Positions 44,381 to 53,377 are shown, counted from the stretch's first letter. The stretch is 64,000 bases of DNA from Acidovorax_G lacteus (GCF_039540375.1 NZ_BAABEX010000007.1:434001-498000); one strand, 5' to 3'. Made by a program: numbers and translations. Notes: generated by a model not told the origin, from the sequence alone.

Positions 44381-44902
44381 ATGCACAGCGCACCGCCCCT
44401 GACCGTACCCTCGCCCGCTCCGTACCGCCCCCTGCGCGACCGCCCCGCTGCCCTGTGGCGGCAGTTCGTTTGTGCCGCCGTGGCAACTTTGGCCGTGGGC
44501 GCGGCCTCGGCCCAGGAGGGGCCACAGCTGAACCTGCCGCGTGTCGAGCTCACCGCCGGCATGCACCGCATTGACGCGCAACTGGCCCAGACGCGCGAGC
44601 AGCGCCAGATCGGGCTCATGCACCGCAAGGAGATGCAGCAGCACGAAGGCATGCTGTTCGTGTTCGAGCAACCGGCGGTGCAATGCTTCTGGATGAAGAA
44701 CACGCTGCTGCCGTTGACGGCGGCCTTCGTGCAGGACGACGGCACCATCGTGAACCTGGCCGACATGAAGCCGCAGACGCTGGACTCGCACTGCTCGGCC
44801 AAGCCCGTGCGCTATGTGCTCGAGATGAACCAGGGCTGGTTTGAGCGCAAGGGCATCCGCGCGGGCGCGCGGCTGGCGGGCGGGCCTTTCGGCCGCCGCT
44901 GA
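44381..44902 (+). CDS. exported DUF192 protein
   Basis: A 173-residue protein with an N-terminal export segment (FVCAAVATLAVGAASA) and a DUF192 domain: RQIGLMHRKEM, GMLFVFEQ, CFWMKNTLLPL and VLEMNQGWFERKGIRAG. The family is widespread and its function is not established. ATG 44381 or 44348 are both possible. It is convergent with sodB across a bidirectional terminator. Confidence 0.85.
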   Translation: MHSAPPLTVPSPAPYRPLRDRPAALWRQFVCAAVATLAVGAASAQEGPQLNLPRVELTAGMHRIDAQLAQTREQRQIGLMHRKEMQQHEGMLFVFEQPAVQCFWMKNTLLPLTAAFVQDDGTIVNLADMKPQTLDSHCSAKPVRYVLEMNQGWFERKGIRAGARLAGGPFGRR

Positions 44903-44920
44903 GGCGGGTGCGCCCATGAG

Positions 44921-44943
44921 AAAGGCCCCTCTCGGGGCCTTTT
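44921..44943. terminator. bidirectional terminator between DUF192 gene and sodB
   Basis: AAAGGCCCC-TCTC-GGGGCCTTT is a perfect 9-base stem with T-run on one side and A-run on the other. It lies between the two convergent stops and can serve both. Confidence 0.88.
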
Positions 44944-44988
44944 GTCTGGATGGCGGTGGTCGCCATCCTGCTTCGCACGGACGGTCTG

Positions 44989-45570
44989 TCAGGCGAAGTT
45001 AGCTTCCGCGAACTTCCAGTTCACCAGCTTGTCGAGGAAGGTCTCGACGAACTTGGGACGCAGGTTGCGGTAGTCGATGTAGTAAGCGTGTTCCCACACG
45101 TCCACCGTGAGCAGCGCCTTGTCGGCCGTGGTCAGGGGCGTGCCGGCTGCGCCGGTGTTGACGATGTCCACCGAGCCGTCGGCCTTCTTCACCAGCCAGG
45201 TCCAGCCGGAGCCAAAGTTGCCCACGGCGCTCTTCACAAACGCTTCGCGGAAGGCGGCGTAGCTGCCCCACTTGGCGTTGATGGCGGCCGCCAGCGCGCC
45301 CGTGGGCTCGCCACCGCCATTGGGGGCCATGCAGTTCCAGAAGAAGGTGTGGTTCCAGATCTGGGCTGCGTTGTTGTAGATGCCGCCGCTGCTCTTCTTG
45401 ATGATCTCTTCGAGCGTCATCGACTCGAACTCGGTGCCCTTTTGCAGGTTGTTGAGGTTCACCACGTAGGCGTTGTGGTGCTTGCCGTGGTGGTACTCCA
45501 GCGTCTCCTGGCTGTAATGGGGGGCCAGCGCGTCAATCGCATAGGGCAGCGGGGGCAGGGTGTGTTCCAT
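44989..45570 (-). CDS. sodB: superoxide dismutase (Fe type)
   Basis: A 193-residue Fe/Mn superoxide dismutase. Metal ligands: His in YHHGKHHNAYV, His in IWNHTFFWNCM, and Asp/His in DVWEHAYYIDYRN. AAQIWNHTFFW with Gln and the GSGWTWLV segment favour the iron form. GAGGAAAACC precedes ATG 45570. Cytoplasmic, no signal peptide. Confidence 0.95.
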   Translation of the reverse strand: MEHTLPPLPYAIDALAPHYSQETLEYHHGKHHNAYVVNLNNLQKGTEFESMTLEEIIKKSSGGIYNNAAQIWNHTFFWNCMAPNGGGEPTGALAAAINAKWGSYAAFREAFVKSAVGNFGSGWTWLVKKADGSVDIVNTGAAGTPLTTADKALLTVDVWEHAYYIDYRNLRPKFVETFLDKLVNWKFAEANFA

Positions 45571-45734
45571 GGTTTTCCTCGTGGTGTGAAACAAAGGGGA
45601 CTTGCGGCGGGTCTGCGCGTGGTCTGCAGGGCGGTCCGCAGCGGCCCGGCACGCCGGCATTGTAGGAACAACCCGCATACCCTGCAGACCGGTGCGGTCG
45701 GTCGCGGCGGCATGCCGCACTGCGCCGTCTCGCG

Positions 45735-47066
45735 CTACAGCAACCGCGGGTGCGTCACCGTGAGGTCGAGCGCGCCGTCGGCCAGTTGGGCCCGAAGTCC
45801 CTGCCCCACGCGCACCCCGGCGGCCTGCGTCACCGGCCGCCCTTCGGCATCCGACAGCAGGGCGTAGCCGCGCTCCAACACGCGCTGCGGACTCAGCATC
45901 TCCAACCGCACCGCCTGCTCGGCCAGCCGCTGTTCGTCGCGCTGCAGGCGCTCGCGCAGCGCCTGCGCCAGCTCGCGCGAAGTGCCTTGCAGCCGCTGTT
46001 GCTGCCGCTCGATCTGCAGGCGCGCCTGGTGCTGCAGCCGGTCGCCCCAGCGCTGCAGCGTGCGCGCTTCCTCGCCCATGCGGGCCGACGGACGACCCAG
46101 GCGGGCAGCCAACCAGTCCACCTGCTGCGCTCCGGCGTCCAGTCGGCGCAGCGCTGCCTGCTGCAGCCGCTCTTCAAGCAACTGCAGCGCGCCAAGCCAC
46201 ACCTCGCGCGGGGCCGACACCAATTCGGCCGCCGCGGTGGGCGTGGGGGCCCGCACGTCGGCGCAGAAGTCGGCAATCGTGAAATCGGTCTCGTGCCCCA
46301 CGCCGCTGACCATGGGCACCGGGCTTTGCACCACGGCACGCGCCACCGCTTCGTCGTTGAAGGCCCAAAGGTCCTCGATGGAACCGCCGCCGCGCACCAG
46401 CAGGATCACATCCACCGCCGGGTTCTTAGCCAAATCGGCTGCTTGTGCTTGCCCCGCCTCGATACGTTGATACAACTTTGATAGCGCCGCCACGATGGAC
46501 GCCGGTGCCGCTGCCCCCTGCACCAGGGCGGGCACCAGCGTCACAGGAATGTGCGGCACCCGTCGGCGAAGCGCGGTCACCACATCGTGCAAGGCCGCCG
46601 CGCCGGGCGAGGTGACCAGACCGATGCCCCGCGGCCTGAGCGACAGCGGTCGCTTGCGGGCAGCGTCGAACAGGCCCTCGGCCTCCAGTTGCGCCTTCAG
46701 GCGCAAAAACTGCTCAAACAAGGCGCCCTGCCCGGCCCGACGCATGCCTTCGACGATGAACTGCAGGTCGCCGCGCGCCTCGTACACGCCCAGGCGGCCG
46801 CGCAGCTCCACCAGCTCACCGTCGCGCGGATTGAAGTCGAGCAACGAGGCCGCACGGCGAAACATGGCACACCGCAACTGGCCCTGGCTGTCCTTGATGG
46901 AAAAGTAGCAGTGCCCGCTCGCCGCACGCGAGAAGCCGGAAATCTCGCCCTGCACTGCCACGGGGTTGAAGCGCGATTCCAACGCATCGGCAATGGCTCG
47001 GCACAGCGCGCCCACAGCCCATACACGGGGCGCAGGCGCGCCCAACTCCAGCCCAGGGGCGGTCAT
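45735..47066 (-). CDS. xseA: exodeoxyribonuclease VII large subunit
   Basis: A 443-residue protein. N-terminal OB fold (VQGEISGFSRAASGHCYFSIKD), the catalytic core with LVTSPGAAALHDV, LLVRGGGSIEDLWAFNDE, VGHETDFTIADF and RAPTPTAAAE, then a long C-terminal coiled coil. Compared from memory with E. coli XseA, about 14 extra residues lie between ASIV and DVILLVRGGGS (residues 194-212). They are encoded by a copy of the dispersed palindromic repeat with AT-richer codons (CTA TCA TTG TAT CAA). The insertion precedes the active-site loop but keeps the frame. xseB is not in the window. Confidence 0.93.
   Translation of the reverse strand: MTAPGLELGAPAPRVWAVGALCRAIADALESRFNPVAVQGEISGFSRAASGHCYFSIKDSQGQLRCAMFRRAASLLDFNPRDGELVELRGRLGVYEARGDLQFIVEGMRRAGQGALFEQFLRLKAQLEAEGLFDAARKRPLSLRPRGIGLVTSPGAAALHDVVTALRRRVPHIPVTLVPALVQGAAAPASIVAALSKLYQRIEAGQAQAADLAKNPAVDVILLVRGGGSIEDLWAFNDEAVARAVVQSPVPMVSGVGHETDFTIADFCADVRAPTPTAAAELVSAPREVWLGALQLLEERLQQAALRRLDAGAQQVDWLAARLGRPSARMGEEARTLQRWGDRLQHQARLQIERQQQRLQGTSRELAQALRERLQRDEQRLAEQAVRLEMLSPQRVLERGYALLSDAEGRPVTQAAGVRVGQGLRAQLADGALDLTVTHPRLL
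46431..46486 (-). repeat. composite palindromic repeat, copy 7, inside xseA
   Basis: The plus strand reads CAAATCGGCTGCTTGTGCTT, then a GC-rich centre, then TTGATACAACTTTGATAGC. The CAAATC flank, the left arm of the large stem and the GATAGC end of the small stem match the intergenic copies. The right arm is lost or replaced. It is translated in xseA as part of LSKLYQRIEAGQAQAADLAK. Confidence 0.7.
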
Positions 47067-47439
47067 CGCGCGCTCCAGGCGCCGGGCATACCGCCTGGGG
47101 CGCGGTGCGCGCGTCCGCCAGTACTCCACAGCGGTGCGGCAGCGGAGGCGTCCACCCCACGTGGCATGCCACACCCCGCAAAAGCGCAATCCATCGTGCA
47201 AGTCATTGATTTATATGGTTTTTTTGGTGCGCAATTTTTGATCATTTTGTTGCCGCCGTGAATTGGCGCGGGCTGCAGCGCGACAGCCCCGGGTTTCCCA
47301 CAAAGTTATCCACAGGATCTGTGGGCCGGGCGCCAGGCATGGAACGGGGTGTTGCAAGCCCCACGCAGACGCGTGGGCGGCCCGTGCTGGCTGGGCCATA
47401 ATCCCGCCTGCCCAAGACACTTCTGAGCGGAGAGAACCC
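47067..47439. other. intergenic region with a consensus DnaA box
   Basis: This 373-base gap separates divergent xseA and exbB. It has an AT-rich patch at 47205-47260 and a perfect DnaA box TTATCCACA at 47306-47314, overlapping the inverted repeat CCACAG-GAT-CTGTGG (47310-47324). No second box was noticed, so this is not an origin. Promoters for both genes should be here. Confidence 0.5.
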
Positions 47440-48078
47440 TTGCTGTCCATCATACAAGCCGCCGGCTGGCCCATCTGGCCCCTGATCGCGTGCTCCATCG
47501 TTGCACTGGCGCTGATCGTGGAACGCTTCATCTCCCTCAAGACCGCCCGCGTGGCACCGCCCCGTCTGCTGGATGAAGCCATGACCGTTTCGGCCAAGAC
47601 CCTGCCGCCTCCCGATGTGGTGAACCAGCTGGCCCAAAATTCGGCGCTAGGCGAGGTGCTGGCCAGCGGCCTGCGCACGCTGCTGGTGAACCCGCAGGCC
47701 AGCGAAGCCGATCTGCGCGCGGCCATGGAGGGCACGGGCCGTGCGGTGGCGCACCGGCTCGAGCGTTACCTGAGCGCGCTGGCCACCATCGCCTCGGCCG
47801 CCCCGCTCTTAGGCCTGCTGGGCACCGTGATCGGCATGATCGAGATTTTTGGCGCCCAGGTGAGCACCGGCGGGCTCAACCAGGCCATCAGCGGCAACCC
47901 CGGCCAACTCGCCCACGGCATTTCGATTGCGCTCTACAACACCGCCTTCGGGCTGATCGTGGCGATCCCGGCGCTAATCTTCTGGCGCTACTTCCGCAGC
48001 CGCGTGGACGCCTACCTGCTCACGCTCGAACTGGCCTCCGAGCGCTTTGTGCGCCACATCCTGCGCCTGCGCCGCTGA
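47440..48078 (+). CDS. exbB: ExbB/TolQ-type proton channel protein
   Basis: A 212-residue MotA/TolQ/ExbB family membrane protein with three helices (about 8-25, 115-140, 160-180). Core: SALATIASAAPLLGLLGTVIGMIEIF and ALYNTAFGLIVAIPAL. With ExbD it uses the proton gradient to energise outer-membrane transport through TonB. The start is TTG 47440 with GGAG eight bases upstream; no ATG fits. ExbB rather than TolQ is judged from the exbD neighbour and the absence of tol genes. Confidence 0.88.
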   Translation: MLSIIQAAGWPIWPLIACSIVALALIVERFISLKTARVAPPRLLDEAMTVSAKTLPPPDVVNQLAQNSALGEVLASGLRTLLVNPQASEADLRAAMEGTGRAVAHRLERYLSALATIASAAPLLGLLGTVIGMIEIFGAQVSTGGLNQAISGNPGQLAHGISIALYNTAFGLIVAIPALIFWRYFRSRVDAYLLTLELASERFVRHILRLRR

Positions 48079-48108
48079 GGCGCACCCGCACCGCACGAGC
48101 GAGCTGCC

Positions 48109-48543
48109 ATGAACTTTCGCCCCCGCACCCAGGAAGAACCCGAGATCAATCTGATCCCGTTCATCGACGTGCTGCTGGTCATCCTGATTTTTCTGGTGCT
48201 GACCACCACGTACAGCAAGTTCACCGAGATGCAGCTCACGCTGCCCGTGGCCGACGCAGCCGCCCAGCGCGACTATCCCAAGGAAATCGTGGTCACGGTG
48301 GCCGCTGACGGGCGTTACGCCGTCAACAAACAGCCGCTCGAAGGCCGGTCGGTGGACCTCGTGGCCGCAGCCCTGGCGCGCTCGGCCGCCGGACAAAAAG
48401 ACAGCGTGCTGATCATCAGCGCAGACGCCATGGCCTCGCACCAGTCGGTGATCACGGTGATGGAAGCCGCCCGCCGCAGTGGCCTGGCCCAGATCACCTT
48501 TGCCACACAGTCTTCTGCCACAGGCCGCGCCGAGGTGCGCTGA
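48109..48543 (+). CDS. exbD: ExbD-type biopolymer transport protein
   Basis: A 144-residue protein with one N-terminal membrane helix (INLIPFIDVLLVILIFLVLT) that contains the proton-carrying Asp in PFIDVLLV, followed by a periplasmic domain. It partners ExbB, 30 bases upstream, and precedes lpxK in a conserved Burkholderiales order. Confidence 0.9.
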   Translation: MNFRPRTQEEPEINLIPFIDVLLVILIFLVLTTTYSKFTEMQLTLPVADAAAQRDYPKEIVVTVAADGRYAVNKQPLEGRSVDLVAAALARSAAGQKDSVLIISADAMASHQSVITVMEAARRSGLAQITFATQSSATGRAEVR

Positions 48544-48565
48544 CCTTCGGGCAGCCGGTGCCCCT

Positions 48566-49600
48566 ATGCACGACAGCGACCTCGCGGCGCAACGCCAGGC
48601 CTGGTGGCGCCGCCAGTGGCGCACGCGCACGGCGTGGGCGTGGCTGTTGCGGCCGGTGGCGGACCTGTATGGCGCGCTCGTGCGCCTGCGGCGTCTGGCC
48701 CATGCGCGGCAATGGCAACGCACCGAGTCCGCGGGCTGCCCGGTGATCGTGGTGGGCAACGTCACGGTGGGCGGGGCGGGCAAGACCCCGGTGACCATGG
48801 CACTCGTGCAGCAGCTGCGCACCCGCGGCTGGCATCCGGGCATCATCGGGCGCGGGTATGGCCGCACCACGCGTGGCGCAAGGTCGGTGGGGCCCGACAG
48901 CACCCCCGACGAGGTGGGCGACGAGCCGCTGCTGCTGCACCAGCGCACCGGCGCGCCCTGCGCGGTGGCCGAGCGGCGTATCGATGCCGCACGGATGCTG
49001 CTGGCACAGCCGAGCCCACCCAATCTGCTGGTGTGCGACGACGGCCTTCAACACCTGGCGCTGGCGCGCAACCTGGAAATCTGCGTCTTCAACGACGAGG
49101 GCGTGGGCAATGGCTGGCTGCTGCCGGCCGGCCCCTTGCGAGAACCCTGGCCCCGCCGGGTGGATGCCGTGCTGTACGCGGGCATGCTGCCGCCAATGCC
49201 CGCGGGCGTTCCAGCCTTTGCCTTGCACCGGCAGTTGTCGGCTGAAGGGATCAACGCCGCGGGTGAGCGCATTCCCATCGAGCGCCTTCGGGAACAGACC
49301 GTCCATGCCGTGGCCGCCATCGCACGCCCCGAAGATTTTTTCGGCATGCTGCGCGCAGAGGGGCTGACCTTGGCCTCGGCAGAGGCACGCCCAGACCATG
49401 CGCCCTACGCCGACTGGCAGCCACCCACGCAAGGCACCTGGATCGTCTGCACAGAAAAAGACGCCGCCAAAATCTGGAAGCACCGCCCGGACGCGGTAGC
49501 CATCCCGCTGGAAATGACCATCGAACCCGCTTTCTGGACCTGGCTGGATGCCCGCTGCAATGCATGGCCACATGCCAGTCGCCCACACCGCCCGATATGA
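48566..49600 (+). CDS. lpxK: tetraacyldisaccharide 4'-kinase
   Basis: A 344-residue inner-membrane-associated kinase that phosphorylates the 4' position of the lipid A disaccharide. P-loop GNVTVGGAGKTP, IIGRGYGR, and LVCDDGLQHLAL with the catalytic Asp; C-terminal CTEKDAAKI. ATG 48566 is 23 bases after exbD. The lipid A genes lpxK and kdsB in one run suggest coordinated outer-membrane biogenesis. Confidence 0.95.
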   Translation: MHDSDLAAQRQAWWRRQWRTRTAWAWLLRPVADLYGALVRLRRLAHARQWQRTESAGCPVIVVGNVTVGGAGKTPVTMALVQQLRTRGWHPGIIGRGYGRTTRGARSVGPDSTPDEVGDEPLLLHQRTGAPCAVAERRIDAARMLLAQPSPPNLLVCDDGLQHLALARNLEICVFNDEGVGNGWLLPAGPLREPWPRRVDAVLYAGMLPPMPAGVPAFALHRQLSAEGINAAGERIPIERLREQTVHAVAAIARPEDFFGMLRAEGLTLASAEARPDHAPYADWQPPTQGTWIVCTEKDAAKIWKHRPDAVAIPLEMTIEPAFWTWLDARCNAWPHASRPHRPI

Positions 49601-49628
49601 TGCGGAGCCTTTGCCTCCCACCGCCGCC

Positions 49629-49811
49629 ATGGACCCGAAACTGCTTGAACTGCTCGTCTGCCCGGTTACCAAGGGCCCGCTGGTCTTGGACCGTGAACAC
49701 CAGGAATTGATCTCCCGCAGTGCCCGTCTGGCCTATCCGGTGCGCGACGGCATTCCGGTGCTGCTCGAAAACGAGGCCCGCCCGCTGACAGACGAGGAAC
49801 TTGAACAGTGA
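49629..49811 (+). CDS. Trm112/YcaR-family small protein
   Basis: A 60-residue protein (start MDPKLLELLVCPVTKGPL, then YPVRDGIPVLLENEAR). The family usually carries a four-cysteine zinc site; only the first cysteine remains here, as in many proteobacterial members. Function is unknown in bacteria. Its stop overlaps the kdsB GTG start (GTGA), so it is translationally coupled to kdsB. Commonly found between lpxK and kdsB. Confidence 0.9.
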   Translation: MDPKLLELLVCPVTKGPLVLDREHQELISRSARLAYPVRDGIPVLLENEARPLTDEELEQ

Positions 49812-50587
49812 GTGGCTTTCGCGTCCTGATCCCTGCTCGCATGGCCTCCAGCAGGCTGCCCGGCAAGCCGCTGGCCGACATCGCGGGACTGCCCATGGTG
49901 GTGCGCGTGGCCCGTCAGGCAGAGCGCAGCGGCGCAACTGCGGTCACGGTGGCCGCCGACGACGAGCGCATTCTGCAGGCCTGTGCAGCGCATGGTGTGC
50001 ATGCCATCGCCACCGCAGCCGACCACCCGAACGGCAGCGATCGGCTGGCCGAAGCCTGCACGCTGCTGGGCCTTGCAGACGACGCCATCGTGGTCAACGT
50101 GCAGGGCGACGAGCCCTTGATCGACCCTGCACTGATCCGGGCCGTGGCCTCGCTGCTGGAGCAGGACCCGGTAGCGGTCATGGGCACGGCGGCCCATCCG
50201 ATCCACCGGCTGGCCGACTACCAGAGCCCCCATGTCGTCAAGGTCGTGCTGAATGCGCGCGGGCACGCCCAATACTTCAGCCGCGCGGCGATTCCGCATG
50301 TGCGCGACGCCCTGCCCCAGGCCGACACACAAGACGGCAGCCCCCACACCCCGTGCCCGCCCGATGCCCCTGCCCTGCGGCACATTGGCCTGTACAGCTA
50401 CCGTGTCGGCTTTCTGCGCCGCTATCCGACACTCTCCCAGGCGCCCACCGAGCGGCTCGAATCGCTGGAGCAATTGCGTGTGCTCTGGCATGGCCATGCG
50501 ATTGCAGTGCACACGACCTTACAGGCTCCTGGTGCAGGCGTGGACACGCCGGAAGACCTGGAACGCGTGCGCGCCCTGCTGGCCTGA
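49808..50587 (+). CDS. kdsB: CMP-KDO synthetase (3-deoxy-manno-octulosonate cytidylyltransferase)
   Basis: A 259-residue cytidylyltransferase that activates KDO for lipopolysaccharide core. Motifs: IPARMASSRLPGKPLADI, the VNVQGDEPLI metal/nucleotide site, YFSRAAIPH and GLYSYRVGFLRRY, with ESLEQLRVLWHG near the end. GTG start overlapping the previous stop. Confidence 0.95.
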   Translation: MSGFRVLIPARMASSRLPGKPLADIAGLPMVVRVARQAERSGATAVTVAADDERILQACAAHGVHAIATAADHPNGSDRLAEACTLLGLADDAIVVNVQGDEPLIDPALIRAVASLLEQDPVAVMGTAAHPIHRLADYQSPHVVKVVLNARGHAQYFSRAAIPHVRDALPQADTQDGSPHTPCPPDAPALRHIGLYSYRVGFLRRYPTLSQAPTERLESLEQLRVLWHGHAIAVHTTLQAPGAGVDTPEDLERVRALLA

Positions 50588-50741
50588 GCACCGCTGCAGG
50601 TGTCGCCCGCGCGTAAGCGACCGCACGGGGATCGCGTGCTATCCTCGCCGCCGACCGCACAAGACACAAGAGCAAGCTACCCGGGTACACGCCTGTGCCG
50701 GTGCCGCTTTGCCAGCCGATTTCTAACCTTCGAGGACATCC

Positions 50742-51398
50742 ATGAGACTCATCCTGCTTGGCGCCCCGGGCGCAGGAAAGGGCACGCAAGCCACGTTCAT
50801 CTGCCAGAAATACGGCATCCCCCAGATCTCGACCGGCGATATGTTGCGCGCGGCGGTGAAGGCTGGCACTCCGCTGGGCCTGCAGGCCAAGGCGGTCATG
50901 GACTCGGGAGCTCTGGTCAGCGACGACATCATCATCGGACTGGTCAAAGAGCGCATCGCCCAGCCAGATTGCGCGCATGGCTTTCTGTTTGACGGCTTTC
51001 CCCGCACCATCCCACAGGCCGACGCGATGAAGGCGGCTGGCGTCAAGCTCGACTATGTGCTGGAAATCGACGTTCCGTTTGACGCCATCATCGAACGCAT
51101 GAGCGGCCGCCGCTCGCACCCTGCCAGCGGCCGCACCTACCACGTAAAGTTCAATCCGCCCAAGGTGGAAGGCAAGGACGATGTGACCGGTGAAGACCTG
51201 ATCCAGCGCGAAGACGACAAGGAAGAGACCGTGAAGAAGCGGCTCCAGGTCTACAGCGACCAAACACGCCCGCTGGTGGACTACTACCGCTCTTGGGCCG
51301 CGAGCGAACCGGCGTCTGCACCGCGCTATCGCGCCATCAGCGGCACCGGGAGCGTGGAGGAGATCACGCAACGCGCCCTGGCCGCACTCGCTTCTTGA
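50742..51398 (+). CDS. adk: adenylate kinase
   Basis: A 218-residue kinase equilibrating ATP, AMP and ADP. P-loop LGAPGAGKGTQ, AMP site ISTGDMLRAAV, FDGFPRTIPQA, and the LID region GRRSHPASGRTYHVKFNPP without a four-cysteine zinc site, as in other Gram-negative enzymes. It lies 154 bases after kdsB and is followed by a strong terminator. Confidence 0.96.
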   Translation: MRLILLGAPGAGKGTQATFICQKYGIPQISTGDMLRAAVKAGTPLGLQAKAVMDSGALVSDDIIIGLVKERIAQPDCAHGFLFDGFPRTIPQADAMKAAGVKLDYVLEIDVPFDAIIERMSGRRSHPASGRTYHVKFNPPKVEGKDDVTGEDLIQREDDKEETVKKRLQVYSDQTRPLVDYYRSWAASEPASAPRYRAISGTGSVEEITQRALAALAS

Positions 51399-51420
51399 AC
51401 CCGGGCATCGCCTGAGTCAC

Positions 51421-51446
51421 AACGGCGCCTTTGGGCGCCGTTTTTC
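51421..51446 (+). terminator. rho-independent terminator after adk
   Basis: AACGGCGCC-TTTG-GGCGCCGTT (51421-51442) with five T residues, 22 bases after the adk stop. Confidence 0.9.
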
Positions 51447-51503
51447 ATTCGAGCTTCACTACCAACAGTGCAGCAGCCGTTCGCACCGCGTTTGAGGATG
51501 CAC

Positions 51504-51971
51504 TCAGGCCGGGCTGGACCGCAGCCCGATGGCCCGGCCGCCCACGAACAGGAACTCGGCCCGCAGCATCCGCTCTGCCGCACCGCGTTGGGTGAATCCG
51601 ATCAGTTCCACCCGGGCACCGGCCGCCAGCGGCTCTAGTCCCCACGCCTGCAGACGCGTCAGAGGCGCGAGTTCCACCGTCCAGTCGCCGGCAGCCCCCT
51701 CTGGAACCCGCGCACGCTGCAGCAGCGCAGAGCCGTCCACCGGCGCTGTCTGGCGCGGCAACGACCTGCTGACCAAATCGGCGGGCTTTTGCAGGCCCGT
51801 GTCTACCCGCAACTGCAGTTCGGCATGCGGATTGGCCCAGCGCACCTGCTGCAACACCCCCGCCAAATACCATGGCCGCTCCAGGTCAAAGCTGCTCCAA
51901 CCGTGGTGGGCCCAGGCACTGGCCGGTAACACCAGGCTGACCGTGCAAAAGTGACGTCGCTGAAGATCCAT
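51504..51971 (-). CDS. exported DUF6152-like protein
   Basis: A 155-residue protein with a short export signal (RRHFCTVSLVLPASAWA) and a mature N-terminus HHGWSSFDLERPWYLAG, a pattern I associate with DUF6152. It has no known function. ATG 51971 is preceded by GGGAG. It follows a small membrane protein gene by 48 bases and asparaginase upstream of that, probably one transcript. Confidence 0.7.
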   Translation of the reverse strand: MDLQRRHFCTVSLVLPASAWAHHGWSSFDLERPWYLAGVLQQVRWANPHAELQLRVDTGLQKPADLVSRSLPRQTAPVDGSALLQRARVPEGAAGDWTVELAPLTRLQAWGLEPLAAGARVELIGFTQRGAAERMLRAEFLFVGGRAIGLRSSPA

Positions 51972-52019
51972 GGCGTGACTCCCCAAGGGCGTTGGAATCT
52001 CAAAGGGTTTCGCAGTCGG

Positions 52020-52439
52020 TCAGTAGGCGATCCATCGACCCAGCACCAATACGCTGAGCCACAACAGGGCCGACAGCACGAGCTGGATTCTGGCCCAGAC
52101 ATCCAGGCGCTGCAACGAAGCCCGCGCGTGGAATGCGGCCGCATTCATGCCCGCAAGCAACAGCAGGCCCATCTTCCAGACAAAGCGGTCGTTGCTCAGA
52201 AGCTCCTGGGCCTGCAAGGCAAACATCACCAGCCCCGACGCGGCTGCCAGGACAAAACCTGTGAGAGCGAGCGCGATGCACAGCCGTGCCAACGCTGGCA
52301 CGGCCAGACTGGATGCGCCTCCCCACAGACGCACTTCCAGGGTCAGCAGATTGCCCAGTAGCAAGGCGATGCCCAGGATGTGCACAACCTCCAGCGTGGG
52401 GTACAGCCACGCATGGGTGAGCCACGATTGCAGCATCAT
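52020..52439 (-). CDS. four-helix membrane protein, DUF6644-like
   Basis: A 139-residue integral membrane protein with four hydrophobic helices (about 12-35, 48-70, 86-102, 115-135) and conserved-looking His in LEVVHILGIALLLGN. It often pairs with the DUF6152-type gene, as here. Its ATG overlaps the asparaginase stop by four bases, so the two are coupled. Function unknown. Confidence 0.7.
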   Translation of the reverse strand: MMLQSWLTHAWLYPTLEVVHILGIALLLGNLLTLEVRLWGGASSLAVPALARLCIALALTGFVLAAASGLVMFALQAQELLSNDRFVWKMGLLLLAGMNAAAFHARASLQRLDVWARIQLVLSALLWLSVLVLGRWIAY

Positions 52440-53377
52440 GCCTTCAAGAGGCTCAGTGCAAGGCTGATACGCGCCTTCACGGGCGACAGCCCCGCAAACC
52501 GAACGAAGCGCGGGTCACCCGCGCCCACCAAGCGCCCCGCACGGCAGCGGCTTGCCACAGCGACCGGCACCCCCCGCGCCGCGGCCTGCAGCAGTCGCTC
52601 CTCCAGCCGGACGTGCAAGGTGCCATTGCCAGTACACGCAACCACCAGCCCTTGTACACCGGCATCCACCAGCAGATCCACCACCCGGCCATCGCTAGCA
52701 GCAGCGCTCGTCAGCAGTTCCACCCAGGGCCAGGCGCCGGCAGACTCACGCGGCCCCGCGCCGGGCTGCAGCGGAGCACCGGCCTCTGCGCGAGCCCAGC
52801 GCACAGACCCTTCTTCCACCCAGCCACAGGGGCCGCCTTCTTCGGATGCAAAAGCCTGGACACGGTACGGATGCACCTTGCTCACTGCCTGCGCGGTGTG
52901 GATCTCTCCACTGGCCACAAGCAGGACACCCCGACTGCCTGCATCGGCAGCCACCGCGATTGCATCGAGCAGGTTCTGCGGCCCGTCAGGTGTCAGGGCC
53001 GTCGCGGGGCGCATTGCACAGGTCAATACCACGGGCTTGCCCACAGGCAGCACGCTGTGCAGGAACCACGCGGTCTCCTCGGCCGTATCGGTGCCGTGGG
53101 TGATCACGACCCCCCGCACCGCCGGATCGGTCAAGGCCCGACGGCACCGCGCGGCAAGGGTGCGCCAGATGTCAGCATCCATGTCCTTGCTATCGACCTG
53201 CGCGACCTGCTCGCTCTCGGTTGTTATGTCAGTCAGCCCCGCATGTGCCAGCAACGGCCGCAGAAGATCGTGCACAGACACCTGCGCGGCTGTATAGCCC
53301 ACGTTATCCGCTGCCTCTGCCGCGCGACCGGCAATGGTCCCCCCTGTCCCCAGCACCAGGATCTTGTCCCCCACCAC
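52436..53377 (-). CDS. L-asparaginase family amidohydrolase
   Basis: A 313-residue asparaginase/glutaminase-type enzyme. The two catalytic threonine motifs are LGTGGTIAG and THGTDTAEETA, and VDSKDM carries the substrate-binding Ser. No signal peptide, so probably cytoplasmic. I chose GTG 53377, which has AGGAG seven bases upstream; TTG 53392 is within that ribosome site. Divergent from lexA, with start codons 70 bases apart, so the SOS box could affect it too. Confidence 0.87.
   Translation of the reverse strand: MVGDKILVLGTGGTIAGRAAEAADNVGYTAAQVSVHDLLRPLLAHAGLTDITTESEQVAQVDSKDMDADIWRTLAARCRRALTDPAVRGVVITHGTDTAEETAWFLHSVLPVGKPVVLTCAMRPATALTPDGPQNLLDAIAVAADAGSRGVLLVASGEIHTAQAVSKVHPYRVQAFASEEGGPCGWVEEGSVRWARAEAGAPLQPGAGPRESAGAWPWVELLTSAAASDGRVVDLLVDAGVQGLVVACTGNGTLHVRLEERLLQAAARGVPVAVASRCRAGRLVGAGDPRFVRFAGLSPVKARISLALSLLKA

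Noticed and set aside
47306..47314. Replication origin
   Set aside because: There is only one DnaA box, with no cluster, no dnaA or dnaN neighbours and no long AT-rich unwinding element.
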